Shown here: piece by piece, positions 1 through 6,107 of the stretch
How positions within the stretch are numbered: the first letter of the stretch is position 1
Layout: every line of letters starts with the position of its first letter
Notes under the pieces: model-generated
Databases searched by the model: none
The model's input: only the letters and a program-made list of their open reading frames with translations
What the model was told of the DNA's origin: nothing
Made by a program: the position numbers and the translations under genes
From: UBA724 sp964229545
GTDB taxonomy: Bacteria; Bacteroidota; Bacteroidia; Flavobacteriales; Flavobacteriaceae
DNA: 6,143 nt
Direction of reading: 5' to 3'
NCBI GenBank assembly: GCA_964229545.1
Contig: CAXRDP010000086.1
Coordinates: forward strand, 1 to 6,143

Positions 1-845
1 TGCACATACATTCCCATGGCCTCAGAGACCATTTGGGAGGTGTCGTACAGCAATTTTGTATTGATATCGGTCGTCAAGTTTAAATCGGGGTGTTGACGCA
101 TAATCATAACTACTTCCTCTAAGGAGGTGTTTCCAGCCCTTTCTCCGATACCATTGATAGTACATTCAATCTGGCGTGCACCATTGACGGCACCTGCAAT
201 GGAGTTTGCAGTGGCTAGTCCTAAGTCATTATGACAATGGCAAGATAAGGTGGCTTTTTCTATCCCACGAACGTTATCAACAAGATATTTGATTTTTGCA
301 CCATATTCTTCAGGAAGACAATATCCTGTGGTATCAGGAATGTTCAGTACCGTAGCTCCGGCTTTAATTACGGCTTCGCAGACTTTCGCCAAAAACTCAT
401 TGTCAGTTCGACCAGCATCTTCTGCATAGAATTCTACGTCTTCCACATATTTTTTGGCATGAGTCACGGCAGCCACAGCACGTTCTATAATCTGTTCTTG
501 TGTGGCATTAAACTTGTGTTTGATGTGTGAATCAGAAGTACCAATGCCCGTGTGAATTCTAGGTCGCTTAGCTAATGACAAGGCTTCAGCGGCCACATCG
601 ATATCTTTTTGAACCGCTCGGGTGAGTCCACAGACCGTAGCATTCTTGACAATTTTAGTGATTTCTTGGACGGAGTTGAAATCCCCGGGGCTAGATATTG
701 GAAAACCCGCCTCTATGACATCAACGCCCATTTGATCGAGGCGTGTTGCGATGCGCAATTTCTGTTCAGTGTTTAGTTTACAACCCGGTACTTGTTCCCC
801 GTCTCTAAGTGTTGTGTCGAAAATATGAACTTTTTCATTTGCCAT
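1..845 (-). CDS. leuA: 2-isopropylmalate synthase, N-terminal part (cut by window edge)
   Basis: LeuA condenses acetyl-CoA with 2-oxoisovalerate to give 2-isopropylmalate, the first committed step of leucine synthesis in the cytoplasm. The 281 visible residues cover most of the catalytic TIM barrel. The opening motif FDTTLRDGEQVPG (residues 9-21) carries the catalytic Arg14 and metal-ligand Asp15. HCHNDLG (203-209) supplies the two metal-binding histidines, His203 and His205. NGIGERAGN (about 231-239) is the usual family signature. Val19 replaces the Ser common in proteobacterial enzymes, which I recall as normal in Bacteroidota. The ATG at 845-843 puts the first motif at the usual distance from the N terminus. 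The C-terminal part, including any leucine-binding regulatory domain, lies outside the window, so feedback control cannot be judged. The gene diverges from the TPR-like gene. Homocitrate or citramalate synthases are related alternatives, but the motif set fits LeuA best. Confidence 0.93.
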   Translation of the reverse strand, partial: MANEKVHIFDTTLRDGEQVPGCKLNTEQKLRIATRLDQMGVDVIEAGFPISSPGDFNSVQEITKIVKNATVCGLTRAVQKDIDVAAEALSLAKRPRIHTGIGTSDSHIKHKFNATQEQIIERAVAAVTHAKKYVEDVEFYAEDAGRTDNEFLAKVCEAVIKAGATVLNIPDTTGYCLPEEYGAKIKYLVDNVRGIEKATLSCHCHNDLGLATANSIAGAVNGARQIECTINGIGERAGNTSLEEVVMIMRQHPDLNLTTDINTKLLYDTSQMVSEAMGMYV

Positions 846-852
846 GCGGCGC

Positions 853-860
853 CAAATTTA
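853..860 (-). promoter_or_regulatory. Second TAAATTTG box upstream of leuA
   Basis: This is another exact TAnnTTTG match on the minus strand, 21 bp downstream of the first. It ends 7 bp before the leuA ATG, so transcription from it would begin at or very near the start codon. No TTG sits at the normal distance: the nearest are 13 and 24 bp upstream. It is therefore a weaker candidate than the box at 881-874, and may simply reflect AT-rich sequence. Confidence 0.2.
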
Positions 861-873
861 CAAAATGGAAAGA

Positions 874-900
874 CAAATTTAACTCAATTTTATTGCTCAA
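874..900 (-). promoter_or_regulatory. Candidate leuA promoter (Bacteroidota type)
   Basis: Read on the minus strand, TAAATTTG at 881-874 matches the Bacteroidota -7 consensus TAnnTTTG exactly. A TTG at 900-898 lies 16 bp upstream as a possible -33 element, slightly closer than the usual spacing of about 17-23 bp. Transcription would start near 867 and leave an untranslated leader of roughly 20 bases before the leuA ATG at 845. The boxes are seen in the sequence; promoter activity is inferred. A second identical box lies at 860-853. Confidence 0.45.
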
Positions 901-903
901 AAA

Positions 904-919
904 AATGTTTACCAACATT
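904..919. repeat. Short inverted repeat in the leuA/TPR-like intergenic region
   Basis: AATGTT (904-909) and AACATT (914-919) are perfect inverted copies around a 4-base spacer. The dyad lies between the two divergent genes, just upstream of the candidate leuA -33 element. It could be an operator half-site pair, but a 6-bp dyad in AT-rich DNA can easily arise by chance. No known operator was recognised. Confidence 0.25.
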
Positions 920-967
920 CCATTTGTTTGCAAGGATATACATTCGTGTTAGCTCCCACTTTTTTAG

Positions 968-975
968 TAGGTTTG
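968..975 (+). promoter_or_regulatory. Candidate -7 box of the TPR-like gene
   Basis: TAGGTTTG matches TAnnTTTG exactly and ends 5 bases before the ATG at 981. If used, the transcript would start at or within a base or two of the start codon and be leaderless or nearly so. There is no good TTG at the expected -33 position; a TTA at 949-951 is the closest. Its position is suggestive, but the single element is weak evidence. Confidence 0.25.
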
Positions 976-980
976 AAGTA

Positions 981-2531
981 ATGAACCATCGCAAAGTCCA
1001 GGCAGATCCCCTTTACAATTTGGTTAAGTCAATGACCAAGTCCGAAAAAAGACAATTTAAGCTGTACGCAAACCGCCTTGATGGAAATGCGGACGCCAAA
1101 TTTTTATTGCTTTTTGAGCTACTTGATCGGATGAAGTTTTATGATGAGAATCAATTGCTTAACGCTGATTTTGTAAAACGACAACAGCTATCCAATCTAA
1201 AGGCTCATTTGTACAAACAGATTTTAGTAAGTCTTCGTTTGGGTGTTTCATCCCAAACCAAATCCATGAAACTGAGAGAACAATTGGACTTTGCAAACAT
1301 TTTGTATAACAAAGGCCTGTATAAACAAAGTCTTAAGATTTTAGACCGCATCAAATCACAGGCACTTGCAATTGAAGAAACCAGCTTAGCACTTCAAGTT
1401 GTGGAGCTTGAAAAAATCATTGAGTCACAACATATTGTTGGTGACATTGAACAAAAAGCACCTGTATTAGCAAAGGAATCTGAGACTTTGTCGAAAGCGA
1501 ACCAAATTTCTAGTAGTCTTTCAAACTTATCGATTGAACTTTACGCCATGATTTTAAGATCGGGCTATGTCAAGAACGACAAAGAGTACCATAAAGTCAC
1601 CCATTTTTTTAATGGGCGTCTTCCCGAAATTAATCTCTCATCTTTGGGTTTTAGAGAGAAATTATGGTATTATCAATCGCATATGTGGTATGGTTTTTTG
1701 GTACAAGATTTTCTCTCTGCCTACAAGTTTGCCAACAAATGGGTGGGGTTGTTTTTTGCTTTTCCAGATTTGATCCCTTTACACCCCGTTTTCTTTGTCA
1801 GAGGCCATCAATTTCTTTTTGAAGCCTTGTATCTTCTAAAATACCGATCAAAATTTGAAGAGGCCCTGATAAAATTTGAGCAAATGTTAACCCAAATCAA
1901 TTTTCCAGACAATAGGCACATTGCCCCCTTGATTTTTTTGGGTCGCTACCACAACAAAATCAACTTTCATTTTTTAGAAGGGTCTTTTGATGATGCTCAA
2001 AAACTAATTCCAGATGTTTTACATGGCATTGAGATACATCATGACAGTATAGATCGACATCATGTGATGGTTTTGTATTATAAAATTGCCTGTATTTATT
2101 TTGGTGTGGGGGACTATAAGAATTGCATTGCCTATCTCGAAAAAATAATCCACAACAAAAACCTTGTCATTCATGATGATCTGATGTGTTTTTCACGTGT
2201 GTTGTATGTGGTGGCTCATTACGAAGCCGGATTCGATTATCAGTTGGAAACTCAACTCAAACACACTTATAAGTTTTTACTTAAAATGAATGAGTTGCAA
2301 GCTGTTCAAAAAGCCATGTTGCAATTTTTGAGAAGTCTTACTGACTTATACCCAGGAGAACTCAAGGCTGCTTTCCAGCGTTTACACGAAAAACTAAAGG
2401 CTTATGAAAACGATCCCTACGAAAAGCGTGCTTTCTTGTATTTGGATATTATATCATGGTTAGAGAGCAAAATCGATAACCGTCCCATTGCTTCCGTTAT
2501 CAAGGAAAAAGCTGCTGTATTAATCCGTTAG
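981..2531 (+). CDS. Uncharacterised helical TPR-like protein
   Basis: A 516-residue protein that I cannot assign a function. The N terminus carries DPLYNLVKSMTKSEKRQFK (residues 9-27), a motif I recall from uncharacterised Bacteroidota proteins of about this size. The rest looks entirely alpha-helical. Two stretches have the spacing of tetratricopeptide helix pairs: about 100-130 (FANILYNKGLYKQSLKIL) and about 364-396 (YYKIACIYFGVGDYKNCIAY). This suggests a protein-binding scaffold. No signal peptide, membrane segment or catalytic motif is visible, so it is probably cytoplasmic. I chose the ATG at 981 because the frame upstream runs antisense through the leuA start and encodes nothing family-like, while the conserved motif begins just after 981. 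The gene is transcribed alone, divergent from leuA, and its last 12 bases overlap the 3' end of the pseudouridine synthase gene on the other strand. Confidence 0.8.
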   Translation: MNHRKVQADPLYNLVKSMTKSEKRQFKLYANRLDGNADAKFLLLFELLDRMKFYDENQLLNADFVKRQQLSNLKAHLYKQILVSLRLGVSSQTKSMKLREQLDFANILYNKGLYKQSLKILDRIKSQALAIEETSLALQVVELEKIIESQHIVGDIEQKAPVLAKESETLSKANQISSSLSNLSIELYAMILRSGYVKNDKEYHKVTHFFNGRLPEINLSSLGFREKLWYYQSHMWYGFLVQDFLSAYKFANKWVGLFFAFPDLIPLHPVFFVRGHQFLFEALYLLKYRSKFEEALIKFEQMLTQINFPDNRHIAPLIFLGRYHNKINFHFLEGSFDDAQKLIPDVLHGIEIHHDSIDRHHVMVLYYKIACIYFGVGDYKNCIAYLEKIIHNKNLVIHDDLMCFSRVLYVVAHYEAGFDYQLETQLKHTYKFLLKMNELQAVQKAMLQFLRSLTDLYPGELKAAFQRLHEKLKAYENDPYEKRAFLYLDIISWLESKIDNRPIASVIKEKAAVLIR

Positions 2532-3200
2532 GCATGCAGACCACAAATTGTCCTCAATGGGAGGGGCGGCAGTAAAACAAATAAGTTCCTTGCGCACCGG
2601 ATGAATAATCTCTAATGAACGTGCCAACAGGTGGATGCTTCCATCTGCGTTGGGACGTTTGGCGCCATATTTTAAATCTCCTTTGATATAAAGCTTTTCT
2701 GCAGCCAATTGGGCACGAATTTGATGGTGTCTTCCTGTGAGTAAGTTGATCTCTAACAAGCTGTAGTGTTGTAGTTTTTTGATGCATTTGTAAGAAAGGA
2801 TGGCCTTTTTTGAATCAGGAACCTCCTTTAGACTTGCAAAAGACTTATTGGATTTCGCATTTCGTTTCAAAAAGTGCTGCAGCTTGTCTTCATTTTTAGG
2901 ATTTCCTTCCACCAAAGCCCAATAGGTTTTTTTGGGACTTCTATCTTTAAACTGTTGGTTGAGTCTTGTTAAGGCTTTTGAGGTTCTGGCTAAAACCACA
3001 ATTCCCGAGGTGGGACGGTCTAGCCTGTGTACCAACCCCAAAAAAACATCTCCCGGTTTGTTGTAATTGACTTTGATATACGATTTGGCATAATCGAGTA
3101 GGGTAGTATCCCCCGTTTGATCGCCTTGAACAAGCAACCCGGCAGGCTTGTTGACAACCAATAGGTGGTTGTCTTCGTAAATAACATTCAAATCAAACAA
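2520..3200 (-). CDS. RluA-family RNA pseudouridine synthase
   Basis: This enzyme should isomerise uridine to pseudouridine in rRNA or tRNA; the target site cannot be told from sequence. All family motifs are present: NKPAGLLVQGD (17-27), HRLDRPTSGIV (58-68) with catalytic Asp61, KKTYWALVEG (90-99) with the uracil-stacking Tyr93, and TGRHHQIRAQLA (155-166) with the conserved Arg. At 226 residues it is a compact form without an N-terminal S4 domain, as in RluA/TruC-like members rather than RluD. The start is unusual. There is no ATG codon in this frame anywhere in the gene, the frame is closed upstream by the panB stop at 3203-3201, and the first usable codon is TTG at 3200-3198; a second TTG lies at 3191-3189. 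It therefore follows panB with no gap, and translational coupling is likely. Its 3' end overlaps the convergent TPR-like gene. Confidence 0.9.
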   Translation of the reverse strand: MFDLNVIYEDNHLLVVNKPAGLLVQGDQTGDTTLLDYAKSYIKVNYNKPGDVFLGLVHRLDRPTSGIVVLARTSKALTRLNQQFKDRSPKKTYWALVEGNPKNEDKLQHFLKRNAKSNKSFASLKEVPDSKKAILSYKCIKKLQHYSLLEINLLTGRHHQIRAQLAAEKLYIKGDLKYGAKRPNADGSIHLLARSLEIIHPVRKELICFTAAPPIEDNLWSACLTD

Positions 3201-4019
3201 TTAATACTGCTCGTTTTGGTTTGGAAAACGCACCTCTTTTACGTCTTTGACATAGTCTTTTATAGCAGCGGTCATGTCGTCATATAGGTTCATATAGCGT
3301 CTTAGAAAACGCGGGTTAAATTCGGTGGTCAGTCCAATCACATCGTGTAGTACGAGTACTTGCCCATCAACATCGGGGCCTGCACCAATGCCAATGACGG
3401 GAATATCGAGTTGCGAGGCAACTTTTTGAGCCAGCTGGGCTGGAATTTTCTCTAATACAATAGCAAAACAACCCAATTCTTCTAACAACTTGGCGTCTTC
3501 GATGAGTTTTTGGGCTTCTTTTTCTTCTTTGGCACGGACCGAATACGTTCCAAACTTATAGATAGACTGAGGGGTTAGTCCCAAATGCCCCATCACTGGA
3601 ATTCCAGCACGCAAAATTCTATATATGGAATCTTTTACCTCTGCACCCCCTTCTAATTTTACGGCGTGGCCTCCAGATTCTTTCATAATGCGAATCGAAG
3701 ATCGAAGCGCTTCTTTGGGGTCAGATTGATAAGTGCCAAAAGGAAGATCGACCACCACAAGTGCACGTTGAACTGCCCTGACTACTGCTGCGGCATGATA
3801 AATCATCTGATCTAAAGTGATTGGGACTGTAGTCTCGTGACCAGACATAACGTTTGAAGCAGAGTCACCCACCAAAACCACATCCACGTTCGCAGCATCA
3901 ACAGCTTTCGCCATGGAATAGTCATAGGCGGTAAGCATAGAAATCTTTTCGCCTTGTTGCTTCATTTCTATCAAGCTGTTCGTCGTAATGCGTTTGTAGG
4001 CTTTTAGTTTTGCGGACAT
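3201..4019 (-). CDS. panB: 3-methyl-2-oxobutanoate hydroxymethyltransferase
   Basis: PanB transfers a hydroxymethyl group from 5,10-methylenetetrahydrofolate to 2-oxoisovalerate, giving ketopantoate, the first step of pantothenate and CoA synthesis. The 272-residue product has the usual length and fold signature: MLTAYDYSMA (28-37), VLVGDSASNV (48-57) with metal-ligand Asp52, VVDLPFGTY (89-97) with Asp91, AVKLEGG (119-125) with Lys121 and Glu123, GHLGLTPQS (144-152), VLEKIP (188-193) with Glu190 as the likely catalytic base, and IGIGAGPDVDGQVLV. The ATG at 4019 is preferred over in-frame ATGs at 4046 and 4079, because the extra residues are unlike the family and would extend into the dnaK upstream region. 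It is the first gene of a two-gene unit with the pseudouridine synthase, and it diverges from dnaK. No panC or panD is visible. Confidence 0.95.
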   Translation of the reverse strand: MSAKLKAYKRITTNSLIEMKQQGEKISMLTAYDYSMAKAVDAANVDVVLVGDSASNVMSGHETTVPITLDQMIYHAAAVVRAVQRALVVVDLPFGTYQSDPKEALRSSIRIMKESGGHAVKLEGGAEVKDSIYRILRAGIPVMGHLGLTPQSIYKFGTYSVRAKEEKEAQKLIEDAKLLEELGCFAIVLEKIPAQLAQKVASQLDIPVIGIGAGPDVDGQVLVLHDVIGLTTEFNPRFLRRYMNLYDDMTAAIKDYVKDVKEVRFPNQNEQY

Positions 4020-4048
4020 AAACACAAATTTTGAGTAAAAATACATTA

Positions 4049-4108
4049 AATGACCAAACTGTCTACCTACTGACAGCATGTCAGGTATATGGGTATGGCA
4101 CGGTCATT
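4049..4108. promoter_or_regulatory. Nested inverted repeats in the panB/dnaK divergent control region
   Basis: The 119-bp gap 4020-4138 must hold the promoters of both panB and dnaK. Within it, AATGACC (4049-4055) and GGTCATT (4102-4108) form a perfect 7-bp outer pair. They enclose CTGACA-GCA-TGTCAG (4070-4084), a perfect 6-bp inner dyad. CTGTC at 4059-4063 can pair with GACAG at 4072-4076, competing with the inner dyad. These could be operator sites or a folded dnaK leader. No exact TAnnTTTG box is placed convincingly for either gene: GACTTTTG at 4109-4116 is a 7/8 match facing dnaK, and TATTTTTA at 4043-4036 is a 7/8 match facing panB. The repeats are visible in the sequence; a role is inference, and pairs this short can occur by chance. 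Confidence 0.35.
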
Positions 4109-4138
4109 GACTTTTGGGTTGTAAATATTTTTAAAAAA

Positions 4139-6037
4139 ATGAGCAAGATTATTGGAATAGACTTAGGAACTACCAACTCATGCGTTTCCGTGATGGAAGG
4201 AAACGAACCTGTTGTAATTCCAAATGCAGAGGGCAAACGTACAACTCCCTCTGTGATCGCTTTTGTAGAAGGTGGTGAGATCAAAGTAGGTGACCCTGCT
4301 AAACGACAAGCGGTAACCAACCCAACCAAAACCATTTCTTCTATAAAAAGATTTATGGGAAATAAGTTTTCTGAGTCTTCAAACGAAGTAAACCGAGTGC
4401 CTTACAAAGTGGTGAAAGGTGACAATGACACCCCTAGAGTAGATATTGACGGTCGTCTGTATACGCCTCAAGAGCTATCTGCCATGGTACTTCAAAAAAT
4501 GAAAAAAACTGCAGAAGATTATTTGGGACAATCTGTAACCGATGCTGTCATTACCGTACCCGCTTACTTTAACGACGCCCAACGTCAAGCCACCAAAGAA
4601 GCTGGGGAAATCTCAGGTCTTAAAGTACACCGTATTATCAATGAGCCAACGGCAGCGGCTTTGGCTTATGGTCTTGACAAGGGAGGTGCAGACAAGAAGA
4701 TTGCCGTATATGACCTAGGCGGAGGTACTTTTGATATTTCTGTACTCGAATTGGGTGACGGTGTTTTTGAAGTACTTTCTACCAATGGTGATACCCATTT
4801 GGGAGGAGATGATTTTGATGAAGTGATTATCAGTTGGTTAGCAGATGGATTTAAATCTGCTGAGGATGTGGATTTGCGTAAAGACCCGATGGCCTTACAA
4901 CGCCTTAAAGAGGCGGCTGAAAAAGCCAAAATCGAGCTTTCCTCTTCCACCCAAACAGAAATCAATCTTCCATATATTACCGCAACAGCTTCGGGCCCAA
5001 AGCACTTGGTGGAAACGCTGACACGTGCCAAGTTTGAGCAGCTTTCTGCCGACTTGGTCAAGCGCTCTATGACACCCGTAAAAAATGCACTTTCAGATGC
5101 CGGACTTTCAACCGGTGACATAGATGAGGTTATTTTGGTAGGTGGATCTACACGTATTCCTGTCATTCAAGAAGAAGTAGAGAAGTTTTTCGGAAAGAAA
5201 CCTTCTAAGGGAGTAAACCCAGACGAGGTGGTGGCCGTTGGTGCTGCCATTCAGGGTGGGGTTCTCACAGGAGACGTAAAAGACGTGTTGCTCCTCGATG
5301 TTACCCCGCTTTCGTTGGGAATCGAGACCATGGGCGGAGTCATGACCAAACTCATTGAGTCAAACACCACCATTCCAACCAAAAAGTCACAAGTATTTTC
5401 TACGGCGGCTGACAACCAACCTTCTGTAGAAATACACGTACTTCAAGGGGAGCGCCCCATGGCTGGGGATAACAAAACAATCGGTAGGTTCCATTTGGAT
5501 GGGATTCCACCGGCACCCAGAGGGACTCCTCAAATCGAGGTAACCTTCGATATCGACGCAAACGGTTTGATTCATGTAACTGCCTTGGACAAGGCGACCA
5601 ACAAGTCACAAGACATTCGCATTGAGGCTTCTTCAGGATTGACAGAAGAAGAGATCGAGCGCATGAAGAAAGAAGCAGAGGCCAATGCTGAAGCGGATAA
5701 AAAAGCCAAAGAGCAAGTCGATATTCTCAACAATGCAGATGCTATGATTTTCCAAACGGAAAAACAATTGTCTGAGTTTGGAGAAAAACTGTCTGATGAC
5801 AAGAAGAAACCCATCGAAGATGCTTTGGCAGCGCTTAAAACCGCTTATGAAACCAAAGATGTTGAAGCCATCACCCCTGCTTTAGACAAAATCAACGAAG
5901 CTTGGAAAAACGCATCAGAAGAGATGTACAAAGCACAAGCAGATCAACAAGGACCTGCTCCTGAAGGTGCAGAACCTCAACCTGAGTCTAATAGCGACGA
6001 GGATGTTCAAGACGTTGACTTCGAAGAGGTAAAGTAA
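4139..6037 (+). CDS. dnaK: Molecular chaperone DnaK (Hsp70)
   Basis: DnaK is the ATP-driven cytoplasmic chaperone that binds exposed hydrophobic peptides, working with DnaJ and GrpE. The 632-residue protein is complete. The nucleotide-binding domain holds IGIDLGTTNSCV (5-16), catalytic Lys70 in IKRFMG, DLGGGTFD (192-199) with Thr197, and the adenosine motif VGGSTRIP (334-341). The hydrophobic interdomain linker is DVLLLDV (382-388). The substrate-binding beta domain follows to about residue 500, then the charged helical lid, a Pro/Gln/Glu-rich tail and the end DVDFEEVK. The ATG at 4139 begins MSKIIGIDLGTT, the normal bacterial N terminus; in-frame codons upstream encode unrelated residues. 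No Shine-Dalgarno is present; the A/T-rich run before the ATG is typical of Bacteroidota. There is no grpE or dnaJ beside it, and a hairpin terminator follows at once, so it is probably a single-gene unit. The last 12 codons lie inside the terminal palindrome. Confidence 0.98.
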   Translation: MSKIIGIDLGTTNSCVSVMEGNEPVVIPNAEGKRTTPSVIAFVEGGEIKVGDPAKRQAVTNPTKTISSIKRFMGNKFSESSNEVNRVPYKVVKGDNDTPRVDIDGRLYTPQELSAMVLQKMKKTAEDYLGQSVTDAVITVPAYFNDAQRQATKEAGEISGLKVHRIINEPTAAALAYGLDKGGADKKIAVYDLGGGTFDISVLELGDGVFEVLSTNGDTHLGGDDFDEVIISWLADGFKSAEDVDLRKDPMALQRLKEAAEKAKIELSSSTQTEINLPYITATASGPKHLVETLTRAKFEQLSADLVKRSMTPVKNALSDAGLSTGDIDEVILVGGSTRIPVIQEEVEKFFGKKPSKGVNPDEVVAVGAAIQGGVLTGDVKDVLLLDVTPLSLGIETMGGVMTKLIESNTTIPTKKSQVFSTAADNQPSVEIHVLQGERPMAGDNKTIGRFHLDGIPPAPRGTPQIEVTFDIDANGLIHVTALDKATNKSQDIRIEASSGLTEEEIERMKKEAEANAEADKKAKEQVDILNNADAMIFQTEKQLSEFGEKLSDDKKKPIEDALAALKTAYETKDVEAITPALDKINEAWKNASEEMYKAQADQQGPAPEGAEPQPESNSDEDVQDVDFEEVK

Positions 6038-6058
6038 AAATGATGTATTAATATTTTC

Positions 6059-6086
6059 AAAACGCACTACTTAAGTAGTGCGTTTT
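6059..6086 (+). terminator. Rho-independent terminator of dnaK
   Basis: AAAACGCACTAC pairs perfectly with GTAGTGCGTTTT around a TTAA loop (6071-6074), giving a 12-bp stem with a G/C-containing core, flanking A run and T run. It begins 21 bases after the dnaK stop codon. The A/T symmetry would let it act in both directions. The stem is the centre of the larger 142-bp palindrome. The left arm is probably real; the right arm is believable as terminator, but its boundary with artefactual sequence cannot be fixed. Confidence 0.75.
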
Positions 6087-6107
6087 GAAAATATTAATAC
6101 ATCATTT

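Noticed and set aside
792..980. N-terminal extension of the TPR-like gene to an ATG at 792
   Set aside because: It would run antisense through the leuA start and the divergent promoter region, and the extra 63 residues lack the character of the rest. The conserved-looking motif starts just after 981.
2554..2787. 77-codon minus-strand frame inside the pseudouridine synthase gene, and a 68-codon plus-strand frame at 1567-1773
   Set aside because: Both lie wholly within well-supported genes in another frame and show no domain or start signal of their own.
2520..4019. PanB and the pseudouridine synthase as one fused protein
   Set aside because: They are in the same frame, but a TAA at 3203-3201 separates them and each has complete family motifs. 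Readthrough is possible but unsupported.
4020..4079. Longer panB start at 4079 or 4046
   Set aside because: The added 9-20 residues are unlike PanB N termini and would lie over the dnaK control region. The ATG at 4019 gives the usual length.
4031..4138. Longer dnaK start at TTG 4031
   Set aside because: MSKIIGIDLGTT from the ATG at 4139 is the standard DnaK N terminus. The 36 upstream residues match nothing expected.
4666..5166. 166-codon open frame antisense to dnaK
   Set aside because: It is a shadow of the strongly biased dnaK coding strand; its translation is Ser/Pro-rich with no recognisable domain. The smaller antisense frames at 4081-4335, 5387-5609 and 5572-5814 were rejected for the same reason.
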